A stretch of DNA of 64,000 nt from Mangifera indica (Eukaryota > Streptophyta > Magnoliopsida > Sapindales > Anacardiaceae). Where the stretch lies: assembly GCF_011075055.1 (NCBI RefSeq), contig NC_058152.1:372001-436000 (forward strand), given 5' to 3'. Shown here piece after piece: positions 48,001 through 60,849 of the stretch; the first letter of the stretch is position 1, and each line of letters starts with the position of its first letter. The position numbers and the translations under genes are program-made. The notes beneath the pieces are model-generated. The model saw nothing but the letters and a program-made list of their open reading frames with translations, was not told the origin of the DNA and searched no databases.

Positions 48001-50500
48001 GTTGGAGGATGCACGCAGTCTCAGTTACTTGCTGAAATTTAATAAGTTTTATTCATCAAATCACGAGATTCAGTAACAATCTAAAATAATTTCTTTTCAA
48101 TATTTCGAGTCTGTATTCAACGGAAAAAATGGTTTTGTCAGTATATATGTAGTCTCTTTTTATATTATTAATGGTATTTTTGACTTGAACAATTCAAAGG
48201 GGAGCCCACTTAAAATAAAACCTTCATGAGAGTTTGACAGAAACCTTGTTGATTCACACCATACTTCATATGAATGTTCACTGTTCTTGCTCGTTTTGCA
48301 CCTGGAAACTTGAAAAGCCAGAGAGAATGCACAGCCACATGACTTTGAAAACGTTTTAAATATTTGCTCAATTTATATTAAATTAACAATCCTTAATTTA
48401 TAGGACCAAAGGTAAAGTTACAATTTTATACATCACATTTTGTATATTAAATTCAAATGTGATTTTCTTTTATATTTCATAAAAAAATACAATAATTATA
48501 CACAATAAAAAATCGAATGTTCAACTTCATACAATTAGTATCTAACACTTAAGTTCAAGTAAACATTATCCTAAAATAACCGAGTCAACTCTTTAAAAAA
48601 AAAAAATCCAACTACGTGATAAATGAATTCCATTTGTGGAGGTGCCATTGTTGAGGTAGGTAGGTATCTTTTGCCCACATGCATGGCTCATTTATATGGT
48701 TAGATTAGAAGAATTGAGAAGCCAGCTCAACACACGTCCTTATCGGTCCAAAGCCTCCTTTCTCTTCATTCTTCAATCAGTTTTATGTCATTTTTGACAA
48801 TACAAACAACTTAAAATCTTTGAATTAGTTTAATATGAAAAGGGAAATTAAACTTTCTTATAATTTTTTAACGTAAAATATCATTTTTACAGCATTTGTG
48901 AGTGTAACATTTTTCTATTGAGTCATGTAATAGCAAAAAATTCTACTTACAGTAACTTTTCCCTACTTCTTGTAGGTAATTTTTCTGCATCATCTAGAGT
49001 AATGTTCCTGCTTGCTTCTCTTTTACCTCAAACTTATGAATATTACCAAATATACATGATAATGTTCGTTCGAACATGCAATCACCATAAGGCGACAAAT
49101 TATATATATTTTTAAGAAATGAGTTTACATTTTCTTTATTTATTTATTTTCTCTTGAAAAGATACGTTTTAGTTGGAGATTTTGACCACAACCAACCCTT
49201 CTCCTTTCCATTGTGTGTGTGGTCATTTCTGCTGCTCATAGAAAATATATATAAGTTTTGTCAAAGAAGTGTCTAGTCTCAGCAAATGACTAGCCAAGTA
49301 AGCATTATATGATGACTAATTATATTATCACAAATAAAACGTTAACCATATCTTCTATTTGAAAATTAGTCTTGAATGCTTCTCTTTAAAAGCGATAAGA
49401 AATATAAATTTTGACAGTATTCTTGTCGTTCTTACGTCCTATCCTAATATAATCACATATTATTATCTCCTTCCATTACAGGATTCAATATACTAAGATT
49501 TAAGTTATCTCTCTCTATGAAATTATTCAAACAACTCTTTCTCTTTTCTTGTAATTAAATACAAGATAATACACAGAGTAAAGGGAAAGTTCTTTGGTAA
49601 TTCTTATTGTTACTGTATTGAAATTCTGTACAGTTGAATAACATAAAAATGAATGTAACTTTTTAAGCTGTGTACCAAATCACCTTGAAAAATTAGTTCA
49701 ATTCATCAAAATTATCACTTCCTTGCACATTATTACACCTCTAATTCTACGTACTTCTCTTATTGTGCAGGTTTTACGCAATCACCATTAGGTGACAAAT
49801 TATAAACACATATAACTCCAGAGAAAATGATTGATTTTGTCCTCAACCAATTGAGTCTTGTCCACTTTTCACAATTCACTGTTTAGCCTTTCTAATCCCA
49901 GTTTAATTCACCGAAAAACCTGGATGACCCCAAGTGTACAGGCTGATGATACCAAGTAGCAAATTATTATCTAGCTTGTGGTGGTCCATTTAATCTCAAA
50001 ATTTTAACAATTAAGTCAGAAATGATCGAAATCCTTTTCAATCTAATAATAATTAAGCTTTAAGGCTTTAGGGTTTTATTTCCACTTCATTTTCAAGCTT
50101 TCACAAAGTGGCTTTCATATTGACATCACTCTAAATGGAATAAAAAAATATAGTGGTGGATATGTTTTATATATTAAAATTATTATGACGTTATAATGAT
50201 GCTAAAACACGTAATCTAATCTCTATCTTACATATTAAGAATAATTTATTATTTATGTTTTACTTCAATGAAGATTGTTGAACAAAGGGCAGGGTATGTA
50301 TGTGTTGTAGTTAATAAAGGAAACAATTAGCTTACCTAGAGAAAATACACACGGAAGTTGAGGTTACGTCAAACAGAGTTAATATTATTTAAATATTTTT
50401 TTCATTTATAAAAAATATTGTTATTAATAAATTGTTGTATATACAAGAGAAAAAAAAAATTTATATATTAAAATTTTTATTTTTGACAAAAACCCTATTT

Positions 50501-50640
50501 GATTTTTATTTATAAAACAAACCTTATCAAAATTCTTATTCACGAGAAAAATCCTATTAGGATTCTTATTTATAAAACAAACCCTAATTGAATTCTTATT
50601 CCTGGTGAAGAAAACCTTACTAGAATTTTTATTTCTAAAA
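50501..50640 (+). repeat. Short tandem repeats, period ~60 bp with ~30-bp half units
   Basis: gatttttatttataaaacaa (50501), gattcttatttataaaacaa (50561) and gaatttttatttctaaaaca (50623) head successive units; each contains a second 'attcttatt-c-gagaaaa-cctatta' half. Three units, diverged. Confidence 0.75.
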
Positions 50641-51553
50641 CACTTACTTTTATTATTAATTTTTATGAGAAATCTTAGAACAGTTTGTCATTGGTTAAGC
50701 TCAAATTACTTACATGCTTGAGAACGCTTCCTATTGCACCTTCACCCACTGACGAGGCAGTGAGACTTGTATGTGTTAGCATGATGCCTTACAGACGAAA
50801 TGGTCATCAATTCCAAAAAACAAGAATTTAAATGCTAAAAACATTTTGAATGAAATGGTAAGATGAAATTGTCAACAGTTTTAATGCCTCACAATGACAA
50901 TGACCCAGAAGAAACTAGTAAGGTGTGGCATCAAAATCCTCTTACCTTTTAGGCATAGAAGTGTAAAATTGCTTTCTCATCACATAATAACACATGAATC
51001 GTATTTATTGGTTAATATGAAAGCGTGCCGTATGCAGAAGGGTCAAGAATTAACTAATTAATCAGCAATTAAGTAGACATTAAGCACCCAAAATTATAAT
51101 TATTGTATACAATAAAAAAACAACAAATATGACAAGTAGGTGGTATCTTATCCAATATTGTGTCTGAACGTTATAATATGGTGTCCAATTTTGGATGTCC
51201 TGATCATGTGTACATGACTTTATAATATTTTGATTTTAGTTGTGATGTATATTTACGTATAAACTAATCCATTAATAGTATTTGTTAAAAGTAGGAGTAG
51301 CATCAATCACCGTTTGAAAATTAAACTATATTGGCCGGTTTTACCAATTCAACTAAAAACTAGAGGTCAATTTGATCAAAGTGATGGATCAAACAGGGTA
51401 GGGACTATGAATCAGGATGAACTACTATTCATCTGTTCATGGTTTGATAGTTTTACCCCATATGTCAAGGTAAAAATAATCAAATTCTTTACAATAGTTT
51501 AAACTTGAACGTAACACTTTATCAATGAACATAGTGTGTATTTCATGAGATCT

Positions 51554-52020
51554 AATTTATTTTCAAGTAAATGTAATTCAGGTTTTATATTTAATAATTA
51601 AATAATCAAAATTATTTTGAATATTATTTTGAATATTTATTTAAACAATACTTTGGTCTGATTGTCCAATTTACCCAAACCAATCACTTTATGTCTAATC
51701 TAGTCTGACCTCATCCCATTTACCCCTACGCTAATGTAAGCACGATGTCAATGCAATTTTTTTAAGTTTATCTTTTGAATATTATAAGAAAATTTAAAAA
51801 ATTTACACTTGGCGAGACTTGAATGCAATTCTTATCTATTGACAAAGTGCCTATGTCATAAGGTCAAATTCATTTTCAAGTAAATACAATTTAAAATTTA
51901 TATTTAACGATTTAGAAATCAAAATTATTTTCAATATTTATTTTAACAGTGCATTGGTATGACCGTTGATTGATCCAAACCGGTCACTTCATCAAGGTAA
52001 CACCTAATCCGAGTCTGAAA
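51554..52020 (+). repeat. Duplicated segment, copies ~314 bp apart
   Basis: Copy 1 at 51554-51710 and copy 2 at 51868-52020 share, in order, 'att-attttcaagtaaat', 'tttatatttaa', 'aatcaaaattatttt', 'aatatttattt-aaca', 'ttggt-tga' and 'ccaaacc-gtcact'. The text of 51340-51400 (caattt-gatcaaagtgatgg) also resembles part of the unit. Confidence 0.65.
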
Positions 52021-52456
52021 ACATTGGCATCAATATTCAAAATTCATTTACTTCTTGTCTCTTTCGAGATTGAGGAAGATGGTTTTATGAAGTTTGGTGA
52101 ATATGAAATAAAATGGTCGGAAAAGGCACAAGAGGAATGATTTTATTATCACTTCATTCTGCCAACCTCCCGAAAAGCTCCGCAGACCATTTATCCATCA
52201 GAACTTCTTATCAATTATATACATACATCTTAATCTTGGAGCAGCTCAGCAGTCCTAATTGCTTAAGTATTATGTTTTCCATCCAAAGTTTGGTCTAAAA
52301 ACATTTTTTCCACTGCGTAGAATTAGTTATTATGTAGTGATACTGCACATGCAAATTAAGAATTTATATTCTATATTGTATCATTCATTCTTTTATTATC
52401 ATCACATGCACAACTTTGGAGGTAAAGGTTGAGAGAGTTTGGATAGTTGAACAAGT

Positions 52457-52759
52457 TATATATAGGGGTGGATTCGATCCAAATCAAGTTTGGGGTTAAA
52501 AGTTATAATGTCTAGTTTAAGTTTAAACTCATTTGAGTTGATGTACAATATCATCAAAGATGACCGATAGGGTGAAAGTATCATTAAACGAGTTTAACTA
52601 TATTATCGGTAAGATAAACAATATCAACGAATAAACATATATACCATTCGATTTCAAATTAAGTTATCAAGTTATAATTCCAGTTCAAAATCAAATTATT
52701 TAGATCAAGTCATAAACTAGATCTGAGCAAATATCAAATTGGATCCACCCCTATATATA
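52457..52759. mobile_element. Non-autonomous DNA transposon with 17-bp perfect terminal inverted repeats
   Basis: Both ends read TATATATAGGGGTGGAT (right end as reverse complement at 52759-52743). The inner arms continue imperfectly (TCGATCC / CC). The interior is AT-rich with 'aatatcatcaa', 'attatcggtaagataaac' and 'aaattaagttatcaagttat' and has no open frame. TAGGGGTGG ends are common in plant hAT-type MITEs, and TATATATA could then be an 8-bp target duplication, but its palindromic nature makes that ambiguous. Confidence 0.8.
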
Positions 52760-52985
52760 ACCAAACATAAATGATAAGAGTACAAACTCGTTCAAACTAA
52801 TGTACAATGTCTCTAAATAATCATCAATAGAGTAAATAGTATTATTAAAAAGGTTAATAGTATTACTAATAAAATAAATAATGTTATAAAATAAATAAAC
52901 AAATCAATTTTGAATTAAAACTTTAATTCAAAATCAAATTATTTAAACCAAACCGTGGATTCGAGCAGATTGTATTCAGCCCCAT
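52760..52985 (+). repeat. Second, end-degraded copy of the AT-rich element, adjacent to the first
   Basis: Repeats the interior order of the 52457 element: 'caaactcgttcaaactaatgtacaatgtc', 'aataaaataaataatgttat', 'aaataaacaaatcaatttt', 'aaactttaattcaaaatcaa', 'gattcgagcagattgtattc' and 'agcccc'. It abuts the right end of the intact element, so one probably inserted beside or into the other. Confidence 0.6.
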
Positions 52986-53352
52986 TTATTGGGCAGGCAT
53001 ACAAGATTGGAGCAGACAGTGTGAAAGTTTGATCAAGTCTTTGCAATTAGTTGCGTACTTAACTTTTACTCATTTAAGAACCGACCTGTGTTCATTATTA
53101 TTTGACAAAATTGTAAAAGGAAAAAAAAAATCTAAGATATTGTTCCATACAATATAATTATATGTATAAATAATATATATAATTTTATGTATAAATAATA
53201 ATATATTATTATATAATTAAATATTATTTTATTTATAATTTAAAATTATCAGATCTCTTGATAATATGTTATTGTTAGTATAAAAAATTATATGATATGC
53301 ACATAATACTGTTCTGTTTATACTAGCTGTCCATGTCCATGCCTTCAAGTTG

Positions 53353-53360
53353 TATATAAG
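53353..53360 (+). promoter_or_regulatory. TATA box of the F5H gene
   Basis: TATATAAG, 96 bp upstream of the ATG at 53456, implying a leader of about 65-70 nt. The start codon context is aaccATGG, a strong plant Kozak match. Confidence 0.65.
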
Positions 53361-53455
53361 AATCCATAATATCATACCCAACTTAGCTACATTTTTGAGT
53401 TGCAAAACAAGAGCTACGTATATACTCTCTGATTCAAGTTCACCATTGGCGAACC

Positions 53456-55060
53456 ATGGATTCCTTTTTTCAAGCTTTGGAACCTTTAACCACGGCCCTC
53501 TTGTTCATGGTTCCCTTACTTTTCTTGTTAGGTCTTGTCTTTCGTCGTAATAAGTTACCTTATCCACCAGGGCCTAAAGGGTGGCCGATTATCGGTAACA
53601 TGTTGATGATGGACCAGTTAACTCACCGTGGCCTGGCGAAACTCGCTAAGCAATACGGTGGTTTGTTTCATATGCGTATGGGGTACTTGCACATGGTGGT
53701 TGTTTCAAATCCTGAAATGGCTCGCCAAGTTCTTCAAGTTCAGGATAACATTTTCTCTAATCGACCCGCCACCATAGCCATCGCTTATCTAACTTATGAC
53801 AGAGCTGATATGGCGTTTGCTCACTACGGACCCTTTTGGAGACAGATGCGTAAGCTGTGTGTGATGAAACTTTTCAGCCGGAAAAGGGCTGAGTCATGGG
53901 AGTCAGTAAGAGATGAGGTTGATGCTCTTGTAAGATCCGTGGCTGAACACAATGGAAAGCCAGTGAACCTGGGGGAGTTGATTTTTTCACTCACTAGCAA
54001 CATCACTTATCGGGCTGCTTTTGGGTTGAGTTCTTACGATGGCCAAGATGAATTCATCAGTATTTTGCAAGAGTTCTCCAAGCTGTTCGGCGCTTTTAAC
54101 ATTGCTGATTTCATCCCTTCGCTTGGCTGGCTTGATCCTCAAGGCCTCGACACCAGACTCGAAAAGGCTCGTCTGTCTCTTGACAAATTCATCGACAGGA
54201 TCATCAACGACCACATCAAGGAAAGAAACCATCAAGCTGCAGCCGATATGGTAGACGATTTACTCGCTTTTTACAGTGAAGAAGCAAAAGTTGATGAATC
54301 AGAAGATCTACAAAATGCCATCAGACTCACCAGAGATAACATCAAAGCTATTATCATGGTAGGTGAATTTTATATTCAACAGTATAGATTTGTATATGTA
54401 TCTATATATTAATAAGAACTTGGTATTATTTATATGCAGGATGTGATGTTTGGTGGGACAGAAACAGTGGCGTCGGCGATAGAATGGGCCCTGGCGGAGC
54501 TGATGAAAAGCCCGGAGGACTTAAAACTAGCTCAGCAAGAGCTTGCAGACGTTGTTGGATTGGAACGCCGAGTTGAAGAATCAGACTTGGATAATTTAAC
54601 CTTCCTAAAATGCACAGTTAAAGAAACTTTAAGGCTTCACCCACCAATTCCCCTCCTCCTCCACGAGACCGCAGAAGACGCCGAGGTTTCCGGTTACCGT
54701 ATTCCGGCCAGGTCACGTGTCATGATCAACGCCTGGGCTATCGGCAGGGACCCCGGCTCATGGGACGATCCAGATACTTTCAAGCCATCGAGGTTCTTGA
54801 AACAAGACATGCCTGATTTCAAAGGAAGCCACTTTGAGTTAATACCGTTCGGGTCGGGTCGGAGGTCGTGTCCGGGTATGCAACTCGGGTTATATGCGCT
54901 TGAATTGGCGGTGGCGAGTATGCTTCATTGTTTTACGTGGGAGTTGCCCGATGGGATGAAACCGAGTGAGCTCGATATGAGTGATGTGTTTGGACTCACA
55001 GCGCCCAGGGCCAGTCGACTCATCGCCGTACCCAGTAAGCGGGTTTTATGTCCTCTTTGA
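53456..55060 (+). CDS. F5H: Ferulate 5-hydroxylase, cytochrome P450 CYP84A
   Basis: ER-anchored monooxygenase hydroxylating coniferaldehyde/coniferyl alcohol at C5, the entry step to sinapyl alcohol and syringyl lignin. Exons 53456-54358 and 54440-55060; 507 residues. The N-terminal anchor (ALLFMVPLLFLLGLVF) precedes PYPPGPKGWPIIGNM (hinge PPGP 37-40). Other landmarks: FWRQMRK (W128, R132), oxygen-binding helix GGTET (306-310), ExxR (E363-R366), RF of the PERF region (420s) and the heme loop FGSGRRSCPGMQ with Cys445. The C-terminus FGLTAPRASRLIAVPSKRVL and the segment DVMFGGTETVASAIEWALAE are diagnostic of CYP84A. The single intron after IKAIIM is at the family's usual position. All key residues are present; functional enzyme expected. 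Confidence 0.95.
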
Positions 55061-57690
55061 GAGTCCGATAAATCTAGATTCTCTTTTTCTGCCTGTGGAT
55101 AAACAAGTTTTATTTGGAGCTTCTTGTAAAATCTCTTTTAGGTATGACATTTGAAATAATAATGGTAAAACAAATTATATTTTCTTTTTTTAAACCTTTG
55201 TTCGATTTCTATACCTATTCTATTCTATGTTACTCGAAACCTTTTTTTTCTTATTTTTTTGACCTATTCAGGAAAACACTATAAACCTAGTGTTTGTCTC
55301 ACTACTACTGCGTTTGAGGAATTTTGAACCGTGACAACTGACATATCACAAAAGGAAGGCTTTCAGAGGCTCAGCATAGGTAAAGTAAAATGGAAGTGGG
55401 CTGTAGCTCTTAGCTCATACCAATCAAGGCTGATAAAGCCTAATTAATTTACTTGTCTGTCTCCATCTTTATTCATGGGGTCAAGAGGTGGTTCAAAGTC
55501 TTAGATTTTTTCCATCCATAATCAAATTGATGAACTATTTCAATATTATCAATTTAAAATAAATATTTGATTAAAAAGGAATGATTCTTAATATATATTT
55601 TTTACCTAATGAACTTGGGTTGTGTCATAATAATTTGAATTACAGTTAATCAATGTGTCATTGACATTATATAAAAAAAAATGGCTTATCTTATAATAAC
55701 GGTAACATGATAATTTGACTAAATTGACTAAACAATTGAATCATGCCTTAGTACAATTCTCTTGATTCAACTATAAGTTGATTTGATATATTGTTTAGAT
55801 TTTGAATTGTAACTCAATGTAATTCATCAAATTCAACTGCAAATTAATTTAGAGAATTGGTTTGTTTAATAAGATTAACACAAAGATTAAATCAAATCTA
55901 AATTGATTCGTCTAATTCAACCATAGGTTAATTCAATTTATTAATTAAATTTTGTTTAAATCTTGACTCAAATTAGAATAGTCATTTGTTTTAATCAGAC
56001 CAATTCGGCCTACATCCAAACTTTAAAACACTACTTGCATAGAGTTAGGTGCAATGGGTGCACATTATCTTACATAATCAATATATCATTAATCAAGGAG
56101 ATGGGGAGGTGGTTAGTGGTTTCTGGTCATTCAAAGAGTTGGGACTTGTAAGTATGCGGCCGACGGAAGTAGATGGGTATTCTATAATTTTAGGTGAGAA
56201 ATAAAAGGACTTAAAGCCTTCCTCTTATGGTGATGTTACTTTGACAGGCACCTCCGCTTATCCAAATTTGTCTTCTCTCTCTCTCTCTCTCTCTTATTTT
56301 CAATCTTCAACAACACCTAAAGCCCTGTCTGTTTGTTGTTACACGTTGTGAACAGTGCGACAGATAAATTCGGCCATTGGCTGGGCCGCCCACACTCACC
56401 GGTTCCCACCCACCAAATCCAGTTACACCTTTGCCAGTTAAATCTTAACATCTGGAAAAGTAAAACAAAGTTCCAAGTTTAAGTTTTGGTGTTTTTGTCC
56501 ATATTTGTCTGAGTTAATAGATATGATTATTTATTGTTGGCGGTAGGGGTGGATATCTGACCAAGGAAGCTCAACGGTCAGCTGAAAATCAAACTCGACC
56601 TGGTTGAACCGTTGAAAAAAAAATCACTGAAGAAAAGAGAAAATTCACCAACAAACCAATTATCTATGGCGGTGTAAACATGGACAGAGGGTTCAAGTCA
56701 ATCCAAACCTAAGCTAAAATTTTTTTAACTCAAACTCAACCCATTCAAGCCTAACATTAATCCAAACTAAAGCAACCTCATATGAATCTATCCCCAGTTG
56801 GTGGTCATACATACTGGCTCAACCTATTTAATGCCATGGGTGATGATGTGACATTCTCTGCTGGAAGAGACCCCCATGGAGGTCCCTGTTATGCCATTTA
56901 TGGCAAAAGCATTTTCAATGCAAATGGGCCTCTCCTGATAATGCGGGACCTCGTGTTCAGTATTAAACAAGGTCATGTCATCATGACATACTATTATGCT
57001 AAAGGTGTAAATCGAACCAAAACACTCATGGCTAGCTCATGTCAAGTCGAACTTAAATTGATTAATATCAAACCAAATTCAAGCTTGAGTTGTTCAAATT
57101 TGGTTGTCAAGCCAAGCTTAAGCTTGAGCCACTTGAGTTAGGCTCTTAAGCTGAGCTCGAGTTAACTATTAATCAGCTCAATAATGGCTACATTGAAAGT
57201 AAATTATCAATAAATCCATAAAAGTTATCAAATCTTAACTTACACCCTACACCCCTAATATTATTATCTACATATCACCATATGCTGCCACATGACCCCT
57301 TTAAATGTATGTGAAAGACTCATACACAGATCAGTTACATCACTGGAACCCAATTATTTCTGATAATGAAACTGGTAATATTCTCCAGATAACACAAAAT
57401 AGAAATTCACCTAAAAACGCATAAGACTAGGCAGTTCACAGTCTCACATGATGACTGATACATTCCACCATTTTGAATCTCGAATTAGATTCCAAGGTTT
57501 CTCCATGATCAGGAATGAATATATAAATGATTACAAAGTACAAATTTGATGCAAGAGATACAGTAAATAAAGATCTTCTTGCCTCATTTCTTTTTCTAAT
57601 GAATTTTTTTCATCATTAAATTGCAACAAAAAGTTAAGCTGTTCTTTTTTCCCCTTTTGGGTATTCCACCATTCTGTAATCGATATGTTT
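55061..57690. other. Intergenic region between F5H and DUF1640 genes (convergent)
   Basis: F5H 3' UTR, then AT-rich repeat-like DNA (55540-55960), a (TC)n tract at 56274-56294, and a GC-richer island with an unexplained open frame at 56782-57141 (see findings). TAGGGGTG at 56544 and its reverse complement CACCCCTA at 57250 could be ends of one degraded element, but flanks show no target duplication. Confidence 0.5.
56274..56294 (+). repeat. (TC)n microsatellite
   Basis: Ten uninterrupted TC units with pyrimidine-rich shoulders. Confidence 0.95.
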
Positions 57691-60375
57691 TCACATCAAG
57701 ATACGAACTACAGCAAGACCAACAGCGGAGATGGAAACAAGAGTACCTATGCAGTATTTTATCACATCATATTTTGCTGCTTCCAACTGGGCCCTTAGTT
57801 CATGAATTTCCTGAAGATTATAAGAGAAAGGAGCAATCTCAAAAATTCAATTAACTAAGCAGAACTATTTCTCAATTTTGTTCACATGACTCACCCGATC
57901 AAGTTTGCTAGTAAGGTGAGAGGTTTCAGCATTCTGGTTTGCTAACTCATCTCTTATCCTCCTACATTTGATGTCACCAGAAGCAATAACATTGACAATG
58001 TCAGAGAGATTTAACTGAAAATGGAGCTATGGCATACAACGAAAGCACCAATCAAACTTTCCTTACCCTCTTTCAAGATTCAAATCCAACCGTTGCCCTG
58101 CAGTAACTTTGTCAATTTCATACCTACATCACAAACAAGATATTTGCACTATGAAGTGCCAAAGAAACCATAGAATTTTTCAGATGGTAAAATATAAACA
58201 TAGCTCGCTTTTCTGTAAAACTGACCTCAATTCACTGCGCATCTTCTCTATATCATTACGAAGTTTTTCAGTTTCATGTTGCAGTAAGGCAAAATGATGG
58301 TCCTGAATTAAAAGGTTCTTCAGAAAATTATCCACAGAATTAAACAGGTGTGGAAAAGTTAAGTGGAGTCAACTCTATTCGTCATCATAAATAAGGATAG
58401 TTCAGATCCAAAAAGAGCTAACAAAGACAAAAGGGTTGTTTTTTTTTTTTTTTCACTTCACACTTTATATCATTTGGTAAGAACTGTTTGGTGAATTTAT
58501 CTCAAAATAAGTAGAATTTCGAAAAAGATCAAACAACTGAAACTCTAATTCTAATTACATTTAAGATTTAAGAGGTAAGGCTGCAATATTTAATGTAGTT
58601 CTCAAAGGACACTTAATGAAAAAGCAACAAACCAAAAAAAAAAAAAAAAATACATGTCAAATGTGCCTCCAGCACTTTTCATTTTGACTCGAAGAGAGGA
58701 ATTCTAACAGTCTGATATGTGATTCATAAGACATACACACCGAAAAAAGAAAACTAAGGTTTTCTCAAATATATCTCCAGCACCTCTAATTTTGAGTTCC
58801 AAGGTGAAACTCTCTAAACAATCATAAATATAATCTCATTAGTGCAAACATGCTGTAGTCTAGGAGTCTGTGAATGAACATAGTTTTAATAATGACGCTA
58901 TCTTGAAAGGAGACCAGAAAATCATTGTAACTCCTCTTTTGCAACAACAAAGCATTTCAATTTCAAAGGACACAAAATTGACCAGATCACAGGCCTTCAG
59001 ATTTCAAACAATGTCTATGCTGTCTAAACCAAAACTGAAAATTTTTATTTGTTTTGCATTCTACCCCAAACCACTTCTAAAACAAAGGAAAGGTCTGAGA
59101 TAGAGTGTCAAGGGTATCAATTCTTGTTAATTTGCTTCATTCAAGGCTTCAAGCAAGTAGATTTTCTTTTAGAAAGTTTATCATCATTAAGGTGTGGTCT
59201 CTAATCATAAGTGATTATGATCAATCTAAAATATTCACCATTAAGAAAGGCAAGATGATAAACATAAAAAAAATAATCTCTGGGAAAATGTATATAAAAT
59301 ATAACTACAACAACTTCAACCACTAATGCTGTCGTAAACTGAAATGAGATAAATATTAAAATATGCATAATGAAACCCAAAAGCAACAGAAACTGGCAAC
59401 AAAAAGACTTGCATAGGCAGAACACATAAAATCACAAGTGAAAACAAAATAAACATACAAACACTAATGCAATTACGTCAAGTGACCACAATGTTGGTCA
59501 AATAGATCTTAATCATCACAAAAATGGTAGCATCATTTGCAAGAACTATTTATCAAAAATATAAAACGAAAAGATATACTATTGAACCATGATAACAATC
59601 AGCTGTACAAAGGTAAATACAAAAATTACGATCACACCAAGACCTACTGGCCAAGCAGCTCTCCATATAAATCAAATAAAAAGAAAAAGTCAATACCTGC
59701 GAACTTTGAACTTGGGATTTGAATTGAGACAAATTGGATTCCTGAACCATTACACTCTACCGACAAATAAAACCACACATCCAGTCAGAAAGTTACACTA
59801 CAAATAAAATAAAAAAAATTAAACTCATAATCCTAAAATGGCAAGCCATTCTATCATAAATTTCAATAGTCCATCAAAACCAACCTAGCATTAATAAAGT
59901 CCAATTATGCATACAAAGCTTACTTTCTGCATCTCTGCCTTTGAAACAACCGATTGAGACACATTTTCCAAGCTGTCATTCAAAACCTCAGTTATGGCAG
60001 CTGTTATTGCCTCCGCTTGCTTAGAGGGCACACCTTGCCCCTCCAATCTCCTAACCTAAAAACAGCATAACGCAATGAAAAATCATTAACACAAGGAAAC
60101 AACCCACCAATAAAAGGCAGCAACAAATCCATTTCAATGAATTCAGTTACCAGTGCCAACGTGTCAACGAGAAACAACCTCCTTCCATTAGATGTCACCA
60201 GCTGAGAAATCTGCCTACAGTCGAACCTCTTACGCATTGAAGGCCATAACTGTACGGAAGAAAAATCCGAGGGTGGGGCCCTTTCAGAAGCACCAAATCC
60301 TCCGAATCTAATCACATTAATACCTGAATTGGTTCCCATCTGTCCCACACGCTTACAAGCCGCGGCAGCGGCCAT
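57691..60375 (-). CDS. DUF1640 (CCDC90/MCUR1-like) mitochondrial coiled-coil protein
   Basis: Minus-strand gene with seven coding exons: 60375-60151, 60055-59924, 59756-59697, 58302-58226, 58123-58067, 57961-57895, 57810-57691; 245 residues, all phases consistent. N-terminus MAAAAACKRVGQMGTNSG plus later Arg residues and few acids is a likely mitochondrial presequence. The DUF1640 core follows: RRLFLVDTLALVRRLEGQGV, SKQAEAITAAITEVLNDSLE, a coiled coil (LLQHETEKLRNDIEKMRSEL and RGRIRDELANQN), then a C-terminal membrane segment (YCIGTLVSISAVGLAVVRIL). Animal and yeast relatives are inner-membrane proteins linked to calcium uptake or respiratory chain assembly; the plant role is unknown. An in-frame ATG at 60387 would add four residues. 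Exon 3 begins at a TAGAG tandem acceptor; only the first AG keeps frame. Confidence 0.92.
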
Positions 60376-60849
60376 TCGATTCGGCAAAGAATATAGAATT
60401 TAACGGATAATTTAAAGCCCTAGAATACGGTAATCCCAAATCTGGCTAAACAATATTCTAATTCGAAGACATAAACAGAAAAAAGGAAATATTATTGAAA
60501 CGACACCGACTAAGTGATGACATAAATTACATATAGAATCAAATTGAAGAATCTGATTATTCAAAATACCTCAGAGACAGACAGCAATTGGCAACAAATT
60601 ATTTGGATATTGAAGGCAAATAAAGAGTAATTGGATGCGCGTTCTGGTTGGCGACGACGACGGAGCGATGTTCGCGCCTTAGCGGTTGCTTCCTTCTTTG
60701 AAAAATCTGACGCTGAATTCAATTAGATAGATTATCGGAGCAAGTTAGTTTGCATCGTGAGAAACGTGCCTGAACAAACTTTGTAGCATTTTTAGAAAGA
60801 GTAAATTTTAGTTACCAGCCAAGATTTGAGGAAACTAATTTCCAAGGGC

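Larger units (their letters stand above)
42030..52456. other. Ten-kilobase gene-poor region
   Basis: No gene with a recognisable product. Listed separately: LTR-like fragment 43390-43705, a candidate orphan exon 44947-45092, related segments near 49078 and 49789, short repeats 50501-50640 and a two-copy segment 51554-52020. 46400-47900 is very AT-rich, repeat-like and empty of open frames. Confidence 0.5.

Noticed and set aside
53987..54254. Short frames on both strands within F5H exon 1
   Set aside because: Overlap the F5H coding frame and have no independent support.
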